Positions 33,078-45,504 are shown, counted from the stretch's first letter. The stretch is DNA of 64,000 nt from Plotosus lineatus (GCA_024760905.1 CM045745.1:650501-714500), one strand, 5' to 3'. The notes: generated by a model from the letters alone, not told the origin. Numbers and translations: made by a program.

Positions 33078-35950
33078 ATAATGCAGCCATGAGGAGGTGA
33101 GGCGGGGCACAAACAAGTGTCCGCCCTCACGCCGGTCCCAAGCCCGGATAAATGCAGAGGTAGGAAGCGACAGGAAGGGCATCCGGCGTAAAACTTTTGC
33201 CAGAATACAAAATGCAAACCGGAAAGAGAAATTTCAAACCGGATCGGTCGAGGCCCGAGTTAACAACGACCACCATAGGTGCTGTTAACCAACAGGGTGC
33301 TGGTGGAAACTGGACTACTGTTGGTCGAAGAAGGAGAGGCGGGAGGCGTGTTCGTAGGCAGAGAGAGAAGAGGAAAGGCATGAGTCTAGGACTGAAAGTA
33401 GGGACTTTGAATGTTGGAACTATGGCAGGAAAAGGTAGAGAGCTGGCTGACATGATGCAGAGGAGGAAGGTGGACATACTGTGTGTTCAGGAGACCAGGT
33501 GGAAAGGTAGCAAAGCTAGAAGCCTCTGAGCAGTGTTTAAGCTGTTGTATCATGGTGTGGATGGGAAGAGAAATGGAGTAGGAGTCATCTTGAAGGAGGG
33601 GTTGGTCAGGAATGTTCTAGAAGTGAAAAGAGTGTCAGACAGAGTGATGAGTCAAGTTAGAAATTGAAGGTGTGATGGTCAATGTTGTTAGTGCTTATGC
33701 CCACAGGCAGGATGTGAGCGAGAAGAGGAGAGATTCTGTAGTGAGTTAGATGAAGTGATGCAGAGTACCCCCAAAGGTAAAAGAGTGGTCATTGGGGCAG
33801 ACTTCAATGGACATGTTGGTGCAGGCCACCGAGGGGATGAGGAAGTGACGGGCAGGTTTGGTATCCAGGACAGGAACACAGAAGGACAGATGTTAATCGA
33901 TTTTGCAAACGGGATGGGAATGGCTGTGGTGAATACTTTCTTCCAGACGAGACAGGAGCATAGGGTGACTTATAAAAGCGGAGGTAGGAGCACACAGGTA
34001 GACTACATCTTGTGTCGGCGATGTAATTTGAAGGGAGTCACTGACTGCAAAGTAGTAGTGGGTGAGAGTGTTGCCAAACAGCATTGGTGAGGAAGGTGAA
34101 GAAGGCAAAAGATGAGCAGAAGACAAAATGGTGGAAGCTGAAAAAGGAAGAAAGTCGTGTTGTCTTCATGGAGGAGTTGAACCAGGCTTTGGGTGGTCAG
34201 GATTTGCTTCCAGATGACTGGACAAATACAGCTAATGTGATCAGGGAGACAGGTAGGAGAGTACTTGGTGTGTCCTCTGGAAGGATCAGGAGATTTAGTG
34301 GTGGAATGAGGAAGTGCAGGAGTGTGTACAAGGTACATTGAGAGGACCGAAGAGAGTAAACAGGAGTACAGGGAGACACAGCCAAAGGTGAAGGTAGCGG
34401 TGTCAAAGGCCAAACACAGGGTGTATGATGACTTGTATGGTAGTTTGGACAGTAAGGAGGGAGAAAATGATTTATACCGGTTAGCACAGCAAAGAAATAG
34501 AGATGTGAAGGACGAGCAGCAAGTTAGAGTGATTAAGGACAGAGAGGGAAATGTATTGACTGATGACAGAAGTGTGCTGGAAAATGGAAAGAGTACTTTG
34601 AAGAGCTGATGAATGAGGAAAATGAAAGAGAAAAAAATAGTAGAAGAGGTGACTGTTGAGGACCAGGAAATAGCAAAGATTAGTAAGGGAGAAGTGAGGA
34701 GGGCATTGAAGAGGATGAAGAGTGGAAAGGCAGTTGGTCCTGATGACATCCCGGTGGTGGTATGGAAGTGTCTAGGAGAGGTAGCAGTAGATTTTCTGAC
34801 AAGAACATTCAACAAGGTCTTAGAGAGTGAGAGGATGCCAGAGGAATGGAGAAGTGTGCTTGTACCCATTTTTCAGAAAAAGGGAGATGTGCAGAGTTGT
34901 GGCAACTACAGAGGGATAAAGCTGATGAGCTATACGATGAAGTTATGGGAAATACTAGTGGAAGCTAGACTAAGGGCAAAGGTCAGCATTTGTGAACAAC
35001 AGTTTGATTTCATGCCAAGAAAGAGCACCACAGATTCAGTGTTTGCTTTGAGGATGTTAATAGAGAAGTACAGAGATCAGAAGGAGCTGCATTGTGCCTT
35101 TGTGGGTCTGGAGAAAGCATATGACAGAGTGCTGAGAGAGGAACTGTAGTATTGCATGAGGAAGTCTGGAGTGGAAGAGAAGTATGTTAGAGTGGTGCAG
35201 GACATGTATGAGACATTTAAGACAGTGCTGAGGTGTGCTGTCGGTGTGGCAGAAGAGTTCAAGGTGGAGGTGGGACTACATCAAGGGTCAGCTCTGAGCC
35301 CCTTCTTGTTTGCTATGGTGATGTCACCATTGATCTGGATTGTTGAGCCGAAGTACTTATAATGAATATGAATATGAAAAAATGAATAAAATGTGGAAAA
35401 GAGGTCAAGAAGCATGTGCAGGCAGATTGAAATGGTTAGAGAAAAGTGTCTGGTGTGATGTGTGATAGGAAGGTATCGGCAAGAATGAACGGAAAAGTGT
35501 ACAAGACAGTGATGAGGCCAGCGATGTTGTTGTCTGGTTTAGAAACAGTGGCCCTGGGGAAAAGACAGGAGGCAGAGCTGGAGGTAGCAGAAATGAAAAT
35601 GTTGAGGTTCTTTTTGGGAGTAACGAGGATGGATAGGATCAGGAATGAGTACATCAGAGGGACAGCACATGTATGAGGTTTTGGAGACAAAGTCAGAGAG
35701 GCTAGATTGAGATGGTTTGGATATGTACAGAGGAGGAATAGTGTGTATATTGGTAGTCGGATTTTGAGGTTGGAACTACCAGACAGAAGGCCGAGAAGAA
35801 GACCAAAGAGAAGATTTATGGATGTGGTGAAGGAGGACATGAAGGTAATTGGAGTAAGTAAGAGTAGAAGATGCAGAAGATAGGGTGAGATGGAGGCAGA
35901 TAGTTTTCTGTGGCGACCCCTGAAGGGACAAGCCGAAAGGAAAAGAAGTG
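33078..35950 (+). mobile_element. RTE-F: full-span RTE LINE with 8-bp TSD and a rearranged RT
   Basis: TGTTACCC at 33070-33077 and 35951-35958. The 5' end is ATAATGCAGCCATGAGG, shared with RTE-G and RTE-H, so the span is full length. Endonuclease pieces 33373-33530 and 33755-34088 (GADFNGHVGAG). Reverse transcriptase 34613-35147 and 35156-35330. At 35325-35365 the frame is lost: about 350 bp including FADD is deleted and a ~35-bp piece of downstream sequence appears inverted. C-terminus resumes at 35446. Confidence 0.9.
35325..35365 (-). repeat. Inverted micro-segment at RTE-F deletion point
   Basis: GGATTGTTGAGCCGAAGTAC here is the reverse complement of the RTE segment coding for FKYLGSTIQS (for example GTACTTAGGCTCAACAATCC in RTE-C). 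Confidence 0.75.
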
Positions 35951-36784
35951 TGTTACCCTTTTGTTAAGACGTCGTCACTGTGATCTTTGTGTTTACACTG
36001 TTTTTGCGGACTTTTGTAACCCTAAGCAAATATCGTTGGTCTGAAGCGTAAGCCTACTAGCATGGGTGCAAGTCTCATTCACAGAGATGAAATTACATAT
36101 CTGCTCGGATCGGCGCAATCTACCATGCATACTCAGTGAAACAAAGGGAGTTGTAAAATGAATGAAAACCCGAATCCAGAAAAGAAAGCGAATTGTCTGC
36201 TCTGCTGGTGATTCACATCAGTGCAGGCTGAGTACTAAACCAGTATTCAACGGGGCTTTTGCTCACTTGAAAGACCAAAAGTCCATATAACCCGCACTTT
36301 GTTTCAAGCACAAAATAAGTAAACTACTTTTGGTGTTAGTCCTCACATGTTGTAATCGTTGATTGGCTGTTTTAAGCTTCATGTAAAGTGACTCGGTTCA
36401 GCTTCATGTAAAGTGACCTTCCGTCGACCATCGGAACCATTTACAAGCGGATCGATCGCATCATAGAGAATGTTAAAGGTTATATTTGATACTGTATTTG
36501 ATATTTGATGAGTGAATTCGATTAAAATTTATCTATTTTAAATTATTTTGCTTGAATTTAATTTATTTGAAATTAATGTTGATATTATTTGATATATTTG
36601 AGATTATTTTACAATGTTATGTTTATAATAATTGATTTAGGGGTGTTTTATGATATATGGTAGTGGTATTTATGGATGCCTAGTGCAGTATGAGCGTCAT
36701 ACGTCACTGTAACAACTTACATTCACTTTCAACTTACGTTCGGCCGTCCGGAACCAATTACAAATGTAAGTCGAGGAGCGTCTG
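35951..36784 (+). mobile_element. MITE-Y right half
   Basis: Non-coding sequence after RTE-F running to the right terminal repeat. AT-rich core at 36480-36660. Identified by the terminus and TA. Confidence 0.6.
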
Positions 36785-36892
36785 TAGTATGTATTTAGAT
36801 TTGCTTGATCTGAAATGGTGACAGTGACAAACGTGCAAAAATGTCAGAAATTGGATAGGGGCGAAAACCTTTGCACAGCACTCATATATATA

Positions 36893-37680
36893 CCTATACA
36901 TATAAGAGTGGTAAACTGGAGTGCTCACAAGCTGAGGTGGAAGAAAGTATAAGACAGGCCCACAGAGACTCAAGCCGTAATTTGCCACTAGGAGAACCCC
37001 CATACAGAATGCCAGAACCAGAACCAGAAACGCCTTACGATCTTTCTGACCTATGTTTAGAAGAAATCAAGAAGGTTGTCAGAAGCGCAAGGTCAAGTTC
37101 GGCACCAGGACCATCAGGAACTACCTACAAGGTCTACAAGAACTGCCCAAAGCTGCTTAACCGCCTATGTAAACTTCTAAGAAGAATTTGGAAGAAAAAA
37201 CAGTTATCATCTTCGTGGACTTTGGCAGAAGGCTGCTTCATACCAAAGGAACTGAACTCAAGAGGTCTAGACCAGTTCCGAGAGATCTCACTGCTGGACG
37301 TCGAGGGGAAGATTTTCTGGTCAGTAGTTGCAAGGAGACTCACCACCTTTCTTTTACTCAGCAATTATGTCAACACAAGTGTACAGAAAGGAGGTGTTCC
37401 AGGCCACTCAGGATGTCTAGAGCATACAGCTGCAATAAGCCAACTGATCAAGGAAGCGAAAAAAGATAAGAAAAGCCGATCAGTCGTCTGGCTAGACATT
37501 GCAAAGGCTTTCCCCAGCGTTCCTCATCTACTGATTCAAGAAGCATTGCAACAATACCACGTTCCACCAGCAGTCATAAAGTTAGTGATGGACCACCTTT
37601 GCAATATCAAGATGAGATTTACAGTGAACAGCTTCACCACAAGATGGCGGCGAGAAAGGCATCATGGCAGGGTGTACAGT
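36893..37680 (+). mobile_element. LINE reverse transcriptase fragment, clade unassigned
   Basis: An open frame of about 260 codons begins near EVEESIRQAHRDSSRN and contains SSSAPGPSGTTYKVYKNCPK (finger), ISLLDVEGKIFWSVVARRLT, VQKGGVPGHSGCLEHTAAIS, VVWLDIAKAFPSVPHLLI (palm motif with Asp) and CNIKMRFTVNSFTTRWRR. A frameshift near 37655 is followed by KGIMAGCTISVVLF, after which LINE-N begins; the FADD half is missing. The wording differs from RTE, Rex3 and LINE-N and recalls early-branching, possibly restriction-like-endonuclease LINEs, which I cannot confirm. Confidence 0.75.
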
Positions 37681-38937
37681 ATCAGTAGTGCTGTTTGTCA
37701 GACAGACAGACAGACAGACATTTTATTCAATAAAAATACCATTAGCCCAAAATACAGACAAAATGAATAAATCAAAACATGAACTATTGTTGTAGACCAG
37801 TTGAATTTCTGATTTTCTTAACATGGATAAGAAATAAGCATAGGTTACGGATTGCATTAGCATCAGTTGATGACATAATATGATAACATAATATTAATAA
37901 AACTGTGTTGTGATAAGGGGTACTTCAAATATTTACTTAATAATGTATTTCTTATACCCGTGTAGCCTTTGAAATAAAGGATTACATGGATTTCATCTTC
38001 AATTTCATAGATATTGTTTTTCTCACATAAAGGACAAAATCTTAAATTATAAGGAACATTTTTATATCTACCAGTCTCAGTGCAAAGTTTGAAAGTACCA
38101 CATCGAAAATTTTCTAGACAGATTCTCAAATAAGATGCTATATCTGAGTTAATGTATGTTTCAACATTTAGAAGGGACTTGAACAGTAAATAACTAGAGG
38201 ACTTAGTTGTATTTTGTCGTGATGAATGCCAATTTTGGAAGAGATTATCAAATAACCTCTGCTTAAAAACTGAAATAAAAATATCAACATCACCAATATC
38301 CTGTGATCCCCAAGTGAAGCCAAACCCCAGTCTAAACAAAATATTTTTAATATACGATGCCCATGTTGTGCGTCCAGACTCATCTAATGCCTTCAACATT
38401 AAATAGAACTGGTGAGGTAATCTAGAACTTGGATGTCTTAAAAGTCTACACCAAAATTTAACGGGCCTTGTCATATAAGTAATTTGTAGGGGGAACCTGC
38501 CACATTCACCCCAAATTTCTGAACCATAACATAATATGGGTTTAACCATAGCATCGAATATTTTAAAAAGATCTACAAAAGCCAAAACCCCTGGTCTCTT
38601 TTGATATCTATGGATAGCCATGAGACCTTTATTAGCTTGAGAGGCTAGAGTAATCGCAGCCTTAGTCCAAACAAGCCGAGGTATGAACACAATTCCCAAA
38701 TGCCTATAATAAGAAACAACCTTTTGCCTCTGACCACACAAAAAACATTTTTCATAATATCTCAGAGGACCACTATTCCTAAAAACCATAACCTTTGTCT
38801 TTGCAATATTCACTTTCATTCCAGTAAGTTGACAAAATTTTTCTAAACCATAAATTTTCTTCTGCAGCTGGAGAGCACTATCCGAGACTGATGAAACCTC
38901 ATCCGCAAACATTAGAGCATACAAATTACTTATATCA

Positions 38938-38952
38938 GGAGAAAGAGATAAA
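38938..38952 (+). repeat. RTE-G target-site duplication, left
   Basis: GGAGAAAGAGATAAA, identical at 42031-42045. Confidence 0.9.
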
Positions 38953-41900
38953 GAATGCAGCCGTGAGGGGGGGGGGGCACAAACCAGTGTCTCTCCCTCA
39001 TGCCGGTCCCAAGCCCGGATAAATGCAGAGGGTTGCATCAGGAAGGGCATCCGGCATAAAGCAAATGCCAAATAAATTATGCAATCACAAGAAAGAATGA
39101 CATACCGGATCGGTCGAGGCCCGGGTTAACAACGACCGCCATCAGTGCCGTCAACCAACAGGGTGCTGATGGAAATTGGACTACTGTTGGTCGAAGACGT
39201 CGAAGAAGGAGAGGCGGGAGGCGTGTCCATTGCCAGAGAGAGAAGAGGAAAGGCATGAGTCTAGGACTGAAAGTAGGGACTTTGAATGTTGGAACTATGG
39301 CAGGAAAAGGTAGAGAGCTGGCTGACATGATGCAGAGGAGGAAGGTGGACATACTGTGTGTTCAGGAGACCAGGTGGAAAGGTAGCAAGGCTAGAAGCAT
39401 AGGAGCAGGGTTTAAGCTGTTTTATCATGGTGTGGATGGGAAGAGAAATGTAGTCGGAGTCATCTTGAAGGAGGAGTTTGTCAGGAATGTTCTAAAAGTG
39501 AAAAGAGTGTCAGACAGAGTGATGAGTCTCAAGTTAGAAATTGAAGGTGTGATGGTCAATGTTGTTAGTGCTTATGCCCCACAGGAAGGATGTGAGCGAG
39601 AAGAGAAGGAGAGATTCTGGAAGGAGTTAGATGAAGTGATGCAGAGTAACCCCAGATGTGAAAGAGTGGTCATTGGGGCAGACTTCAATGGACATGTTGG
39701 TGCAGGAAACAGAGGGGACGAGGAAGTGATGGGTAGGTTTGGTATCCAGGACAGGAACGCAGAAGGACAGATGTTGGTAGATTTTGCAAAAAGGATGGAA
39801 ATGGCTGTGGTGAATACTTTCTTTCAGAAGAGACAGGAGCATAGGGTGACTTATAAAAGTGGAGGTTCCTAGGTACCTAGCACACAGGTAGACTACATCT
39901 TGTGCAGGCGATGTAATTTAAAGGAAGTCAGTGACTGCAAAGTAGTAGCGGGTGAGAGTGTTGCCAAACAGCATAGGATGGTGGTGTGCAGGATGATGCT
40001 GATGGTGAGGAAGGTGAAGAAGGCAAAGGCAGAGCAGAAGACAAAGTGGTGGAAGTTGAAAAAGGAAGAGTGTCGGGTTGTCTTCAAGGAGGAGTTGAAA
40101 CAGGCTTTGGGTGGTCAGGAAGTGCTTCCAGATGACTGGACAACTACAGCTAATGTGATCAGGGAGACAGGTAGGAGAATACTTGGTGTGTCATCTGGAA
40201 GGAAAGTAGATAAGGAGACTTGGTGGTGGAATGAGGAAGTGCAGGAGTGTGTACAAAGGAAGCGGTTAGCTAAGAAGAAGTGGGACATTGAGAAAACCGA
40301 AGAGAGTAAACAGGAGTACAGGGAGACACAGCGTAAGGCAAAGGTAGCAGTGTCAAAGGCTAAACAGAGCGCGTTTGATGACTTGTATGCTCGGTTGGAA
40401 AGTAAAAAGGGAGAAATGATTTATACAGGTTGGCACAGCAGAGAAATAGAGATGGGAAGGACGTGCAGCAAGTTAGATTGATAAAGGACAGAGAGGGAAA
40501 TGTATTGACTGATGACAGAAGTGTGCTGGGAAGATGGAAAGAGTACTTTGAAGAGCTGATGAATGAGGAAAATGAGAGAGAAAAAAGAGTAGAAGAGGTG
40601 ACTGTTGAGGACCAGGAAGTAGCAAAGATTAGTAAGGGTGAAGTGAGGAGGGCATTGAAGAGGATGAAGAATGGAAAGGCAGTTGGTCCTGATGACATAC
40701 CGGTGGAGGTATGGAAGTGTCTAGGAGAGGTAGCAGTAGATTTTCTGACAAGAACATTCAACAAGGTCTTAGAGAGTGAGAGGATGCCAGAGGAATGGAG
40801 AAGTGTGCTGGTGCCCATTTTTAAGAACAAGGGAGACGTGCAGAGTTGTGGCAACTACAGAGGGATAAAGTTGATGAGCCATACGATGAAGTTATGGGAA
40901 AGAATACTGGAAGCTAGACTAAGGGCAGAGGTCAGCATTTGTGAACAACAGTTTGGTTTCATGCCAAGAAAGAGCACCACAGATGCAGTGTTTGCCTTGA
41001 GGATGTTAATGGAGAAGTACAGAGGTCAGAGGGAGCTGCATTGTGCCTTTGTGGATCTGGAGAAAGCATATGACAGGGTGCCGAGAGAAGAGCTGTGGTA
41101 TTGCATGAGGAAGTCTGGAGTGGCAGAGAAGTATGTTAGAGTGGTGCAGGACATGTATGAGAGATGTAAGACAGTGGTGAGGTGTGCTGTCGGTGTGACA
41201 CAAGAGTCCAAGGTGGAGGTGGGACTGCATCAAGGGTCAGCTCTCAGCCCCTTCTTGTTTGCTATGGTGATGGACAGGCTGACAGACGAGGTTAGACAAG
41301 ATTCCCCATGGACTATGATGTTTGCAGATGACATTGTGATCTGTAGTGAGAGCAGAGAACAAGTGCAGGAAAATCTAGAGAGGTGGAGGTATGCCCTGGA
41401 AAGGAAGGGAATGAAGATTAGCCTCAGTAAGACAGAATACATGTGCATGAATGACAAGGACCCAAATCCAGAGCAATGGAGAGTGTGGAAAAGAGGTCAA
41501 GAAGCGTGTGCAGGCAGGTTGGAATGTTGGAGAAAAGTGTGATGTGTGATAGGAGGGTATCGGCAAGAATGAAAGGAAAAGTGTACAAGACGGTGTTGAG
41601 GCCAACAATGTTGTATGGTTTAGAAACAGTGGCCCTGGGGAAAAGACAGGAGGCAGAGCTGGAGGTAGCAGAGATGATGCTGAGGTTGCTGAGGTTCTCT
41701 TTGGGAGTAACGAGGATGGATAGGATTAGGAATGAGCACATCAGCGGGACAGCACATGTAAGACATTTTGGAGACAAAGTCAGAGAGGCTAGATTGAGAT
41801 GGTTTGGACATGTACAGAGGAGGGATAGTGAGTATATTGGTAATAGGATGCTGAGGCTGGAACTACCAGGCAGAAGGCCTAGAGGAAGACCAAAGAGACG

Positions 41901-42030
41901 ATTCATGGATGTGGTGAAGGAGGACATGAAGGTCGTTGGTGTCAGAGAAGATGCAAAGGATAGGGTGAGATGGAGGCAGATGATTCGCTGTGGCGACCCC
42001 TGAAGGGAAAAGCAGAAAGGAAAAGAAGAA
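38953..42030 (+). mobile_element. RTE-G: full-length RTE LINE with perfect 15-bp TSD
   Basis: 3078 bp. The 5' end is GAATGCAGCCGTGAGG and the 3' end is GAAAGGAAAAGAAGAA. Endonuclease frame open 39255-39870 (GTLNVGTMAGKGRELADMMQ; NVVSAYAPQEGCEREEKERF; GADFNGHVGAGNRGDEEVMG), then broken by a small insertion (CCTAGGTACCTAG region, 39866-39880). Linker 39900-40481 is frame-shifted into 40430-41460: [81 protein letters not shown] deletion after NDKDPN changes frame; the C-terminus is at 41548-42001. It is inserted in LINE-N. Confidence 0.94.
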
Positions 42031-43555
42031 GGAGAAAGAGATAAACCTCGACCACCAAACTGTTCCATACACTCTACGAGTTGATTTATAAAAATTATGA
42101 ACAATTGGGGACTAAGGATGCACCCTTGTCTTGTGCCTATGCTACAATCAAAATATTGAGAGAGACCATGGGATGTTCTCACACAAGCTGATAGATTACT
42201 CTACATTGATTCGAGAATGTTATAAAATCTGCCACAAATACCAACTTTCTGCAAACTCCACAATAAATTGTTATGGTTAACCGTATCAAAGGCCTTGGAG
42301 AAATCTATGAATAGACAATAAAACCTCCCTTTCTTCTCACATGAATATTTCTGCACCATGGCCTGGAGTGAAAATATGTGATCAATAGTAGAGTAGTTAT
42401 CCCTAAAACCTGCCTGAGATTCATCAATAATATTCTTATTCTCACACCAAACCTTTAACCTGCTATTGAGAATAGAAGTAAAAATCTTACAAACTGAGTC
42501 AATAAGAGATATGATTCTATAATTACTGGGATTACCTTTCACACCTGATTTATAAAAAGGACAAATAATGCTTTCCCCCATAAAACTCGAAAAGTGCCTG
42601 CATGGAAAAATTTTTCTTGAACAGCACTTTTAAATATTTGCTGACATAATTCTTTGAAGCCTTAATAAATTCAATTGCAATTCCATCTGGTCCTGGTGAC
42701 TTATTATTGGAAAGTTTATCAATGTGATACAAAACTTCATTTTCAGTAAAGTCACTATTCAGGGTTTCCAGCTCTTCATCCTGTTGTATAGTCTCTGGGT
42801 TCATATCATGTATGTCTGTATTATCAAAATTTTCTCTAAGGAGGTGAGAAAAGTGAGCAAACCAGTCTTCACAACTAATATCTTTAGAGAAGTCACAAAT
42901 TCGAATAGAGCCAGTGTGCTTTAGTGTTTTCCAGAATTCCTTTGGGTTATCTCTTGTGGACACTAGTTTTTCTTTCTGTGCAGTACAGTAATCTCTTCGT
43001 TTAGAATTGAAGTTTGTCTTGAAAGATTTACGTAATGATTTAAACACTGTTATATCTCAGCCATTATCTCTTATATTTTATATGCTTCAAGTGATCCAGT
43101 TCATGGTCCCACCATGGGGGCTGTGATTTCACATTAATGTCACGGTAACCTGAAAATATCCTTTTGTTGTGGTTGGCAGCCTGGTGGTACAGTTTTGTAA
43201 AAACCTTTAGTGAATCTTCGATATTCGTGTCTATATACTGAAGCAATTTTCTGCTAAAATGATTGAATAGTCCATGAAAATTAGAAATAAATAAGTCACA
43301 TTGCTCTTTATCCCATATATATTTGGTCCATTCTCTGGTTGGGTGGGGACCAGATTGGGAATGTGTTGGGAAATATAGTTCCGGTGTATCACGTTCAGTA
43401 CAATTCATACCAAGTTGCTCGATATTCAAGGAACAGTGTATAGGAACATGGTCGGAGACATCACAAGTGCCAACTCCAAAATTCTTAACTCGTGGAAACA
43501 ATGAGGTTGATGCTATCATATAGTCGACTAAACTTGCTCCATTATGTGTAACACA

Positions 43556-43770
43556 AGTAAATAGATAGATACAGCTTTATTAATCTCACAATGGAGAAAT
43601 TCACTGTTACAGGCTCTTGAGGTACCATCAGTAGGGGGTGCAAAATAGAGACATATACAATAATACATATTCATACATACATACACACATACATATATAT
43701 TATATATATAAATAAATAGATACATAAATAGTATAAAGTAATATACAATAAAAAAGAAAAGTCTTTGGGG
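43556..43770 (-). repeat. LINE 3'-tail-like fragment with (CATA)n
   Basis: CAGCTTTATTAATCTCACAA and AAATTCACTGTTACAG resemble common fish LINE 3' ends on the minus strand, with CATA/TATA tandem sequence at 43670-43715. Confidence 0.45.
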
Positions 43771-45037
43771 TGTGTGTTGGAGAACGCTCCCTTGGATAGA
43801 CTCACTCGTTGTCATGGGAGACTTCAACGCCCATGTGGTCAACAATAATGTGACCTGGAAGGGTGTGATTGGTAGGTACGACCTCTCCAGTCTAAACCTG
43901 AATGGTGTTTTGTTCTTGGACTTCTGTGCTCGTCACAGTTTGTCTATAACGAACGCCATCTTCGAACATAAGTGTGCCCATAAATTCACTTGGCACCAGG
44001 ACACCCTAGGTTGCAATTCGATGATTGACTTTGTCGTCGTGTCATCGGACTTGCGACCATATGTTCTGGACACTCGGGTGAAGAGAGGAGCTGAGCTGTC
44101 TACCGATCACTACCTGGTGGTGAGTTGGTTTCGGTGGTGGGGGAGGTTGCCTTCCAAACCTGGCAGGCCCAAGCGTGTAATCAGGTTTGGCGGAATCCCC
44201 TGTCTGTGAGGCCTTTAACTCCCACCTCCAGCAGAGCTACAACCACGTCCTGCAGGAGGCGGGGGACATGGAATCCGAATGGGCCATGTGTCGTGCCTCC
44301 GCTGCTGAGGCGGCAGCCCATAGCTGTGGCCGTAAGGTCGTCGGTACCTGTCGTGGCGGTAACCCCTGAACTCGGTGGTGGACACCTGAGGTGAAGGGGG
44401 CCGTCCCGCTGAAGAAGGAGGCTTATCGGGTTTTATTAGCCTGTGGGACTCCCGAGGCAACAAACAGGTACCGGCAGGCCAAACGTGCTGCAGCCGAGGC
44501 TGTCGCAGATGCAAAATCTCAGGCGTTGGAGGAGTTCAGTGAGGGCCTGGAGAGTGATTATTGGTTGGCCTCAAAAAGGTTCTGGACTGCCATCCGACGC
44601 CTTAGGAGGGGGAAGCAGTTCTCTACAAACACTGTTTACAGTGGAGGTGGGGAGCTGCTTACCTCCACTGGGGATGTCGTCAAGAGGTGGAGGGAATACT
44701 TTGAGGACCTCCTCAATCCCACCAACATGCCCTCTGTGGAAGAGGAATACCCTGGGGGTCTGCCTATCACTGGAGTGGAGGTCACTGAGGTTGTCAAAAA
44801 GCTCCTCAGTGGTCGAGCTCCGGGGTTGGATGAGATCCGCCCGGAATATCTCAGGGCTCTGGATGCTGTAGGACTGTCTTGGTTGACACGTCTCTGCAAC
44901 ATCGCGGCATCGGCGGCTGTACCTCTGGATTGGCAAACTGGGGTGTTGGTCCTGATTTTTAAGAAGGGGGACCGGAGGGTGTGTTCCAATTATTGGGGAA
45001 TCACACTCCTCAGCCTACCTGGGAAAGTCTATGCAGG

Positions 45038-45042
45038 GGTAC
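45038..45042 (+). repeat. Provirus target-site duplication, left
   Basis: GGTAC before the LTR, matched by GGTAC at 53134-53138. Confidence 0.8.
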
Positions 45043-45491
45043 TGTAAGGATCTCCTTAATCAGGCCCTCACACCTCGTCCTGTACACTGTCCAAATCCTT
45101 ATATCTCAGTGTCTGGAGTACTCCGGTAACAGAAGGCAACAAACCACACGAGTGGAATCAGTCTGGTTTATTCATCCACAGCTCAAAGGTGCATTCTTCA
45201 TATAGTGTATTTATACAGTTTCTGTGCATGTGCAAGGAGATAAGTACAGTTTCAAGGGCATAGTCTTCATTATGTCCTAATATGGAGTTCCCTTCCGCCG
45301 AAGCGGCCACATAGTTAGTTTCGGCTTCCCGTTGTTGATAGAACATAAAACATACTGCACCTGCACCGATAACAGGGAGTGAAACAGCTCATGCATCAAT
45401 GTACAAAGAAACAGACAAAATAACATAGTTGAGCCACATACACAGTCTCAAGGTCGAATACAACATTCTCATTCTTCATTTAATCTTAACA
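45043..45491 (-). repeat. 3' LTR of provirus
   Basis: 449 bp. On the minus strand it starts TGTTAAGATT and ends GATCCTTACA. Carries a 4-bp block (GTTA within ATAGTTAGTTTC) that is missing in the other LTR. Confidence 0.92.
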
Positions 45492-45504
45492 ATCCCCTCT
45501 TTTA
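45492..45504 (-). promoter_or_regulatory. Polypurine tract of provirus
   Basis: TAAAAGAGGGGAT on the minus strand directly before the 3' LTR, the expected plus-strand primer site. Confidence 0.85.

Larger units (their letters stand above)
28496..36784 (+). mobile_element. MITE-Y: TA-flanked element filled with later insertions
   Basis: Left end TA|CAGACGCTCCCCGACTTAC and right end GTAAGTCGAGGAGCGTCTG|TA are inverted repeats inside a TA duplication. Remnants of its own body lie at 28496-28735, 33034-33077 and 35951-36784. The remainder is a SINE, a Tc1 element and two RTE copies. No transposase of its own. Confidence 0.75.
26895..36880 (+). mobile_element. Tc1-alpha: Tc1-like transposon fossil split by ~8.5 kb of insertions
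   Basis: Left part 26895-28284 has TTTTCAGATCATCAAACAAA, then transposase pieces: an N-terminal helix-turn-helix block (27215 onward: MLRSSELQEQTGKKITEMSQ; RSGRPPKITPRA) and later pieces to about 28135. Right part 36787-36880 (TTAGATTTGCTTGATCTGAA ... GGGGCGAAAACCTTTGCAC) completes the usual Tc1 3' end. Sequence either side of the inner TA-flanked MITE reads as one Tc1 terminus. Transposase is heavily broken. Confidence 0.78.
37690..43555 (-). mobile_element. LINE-N: non-LTR retrotransposon split by RTE-G
   Basis: Reading from 43519 downward: end of an APE endonuclease with the SDH motif (GVGTCDVSDHVPIHCSL), a linker, RT fingers (NKSPGPDGIAIEFIKASKNY), SQAGFRDNYSTIDHIFSLQA, CLFIDFSKAFDTVNHNNLLW and TRQGCILSPQLFIIFINQLV (to about 42060). 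After RTE-G it resumes with YALMFADEVSSVSDSALQLQ and runs about 360 codons open to 37863, including a Cys-rich end (RFCPLCEKNNIYEIEDEIH). A GTCT-type tandem tail lies at 37690-37710. FADD is FADE here. Several stops before RTE-G. Clade uncertain (I/Nimb-like by feel). Confidence 0.8.

Noticed and set aside
43772..44209. Considered as a host AP-endonuclease-like gene
   Set aside because: MGDFNAHV with TDHYLVVSW is the LINE endonuclease of Rex3, continuous with its RT.
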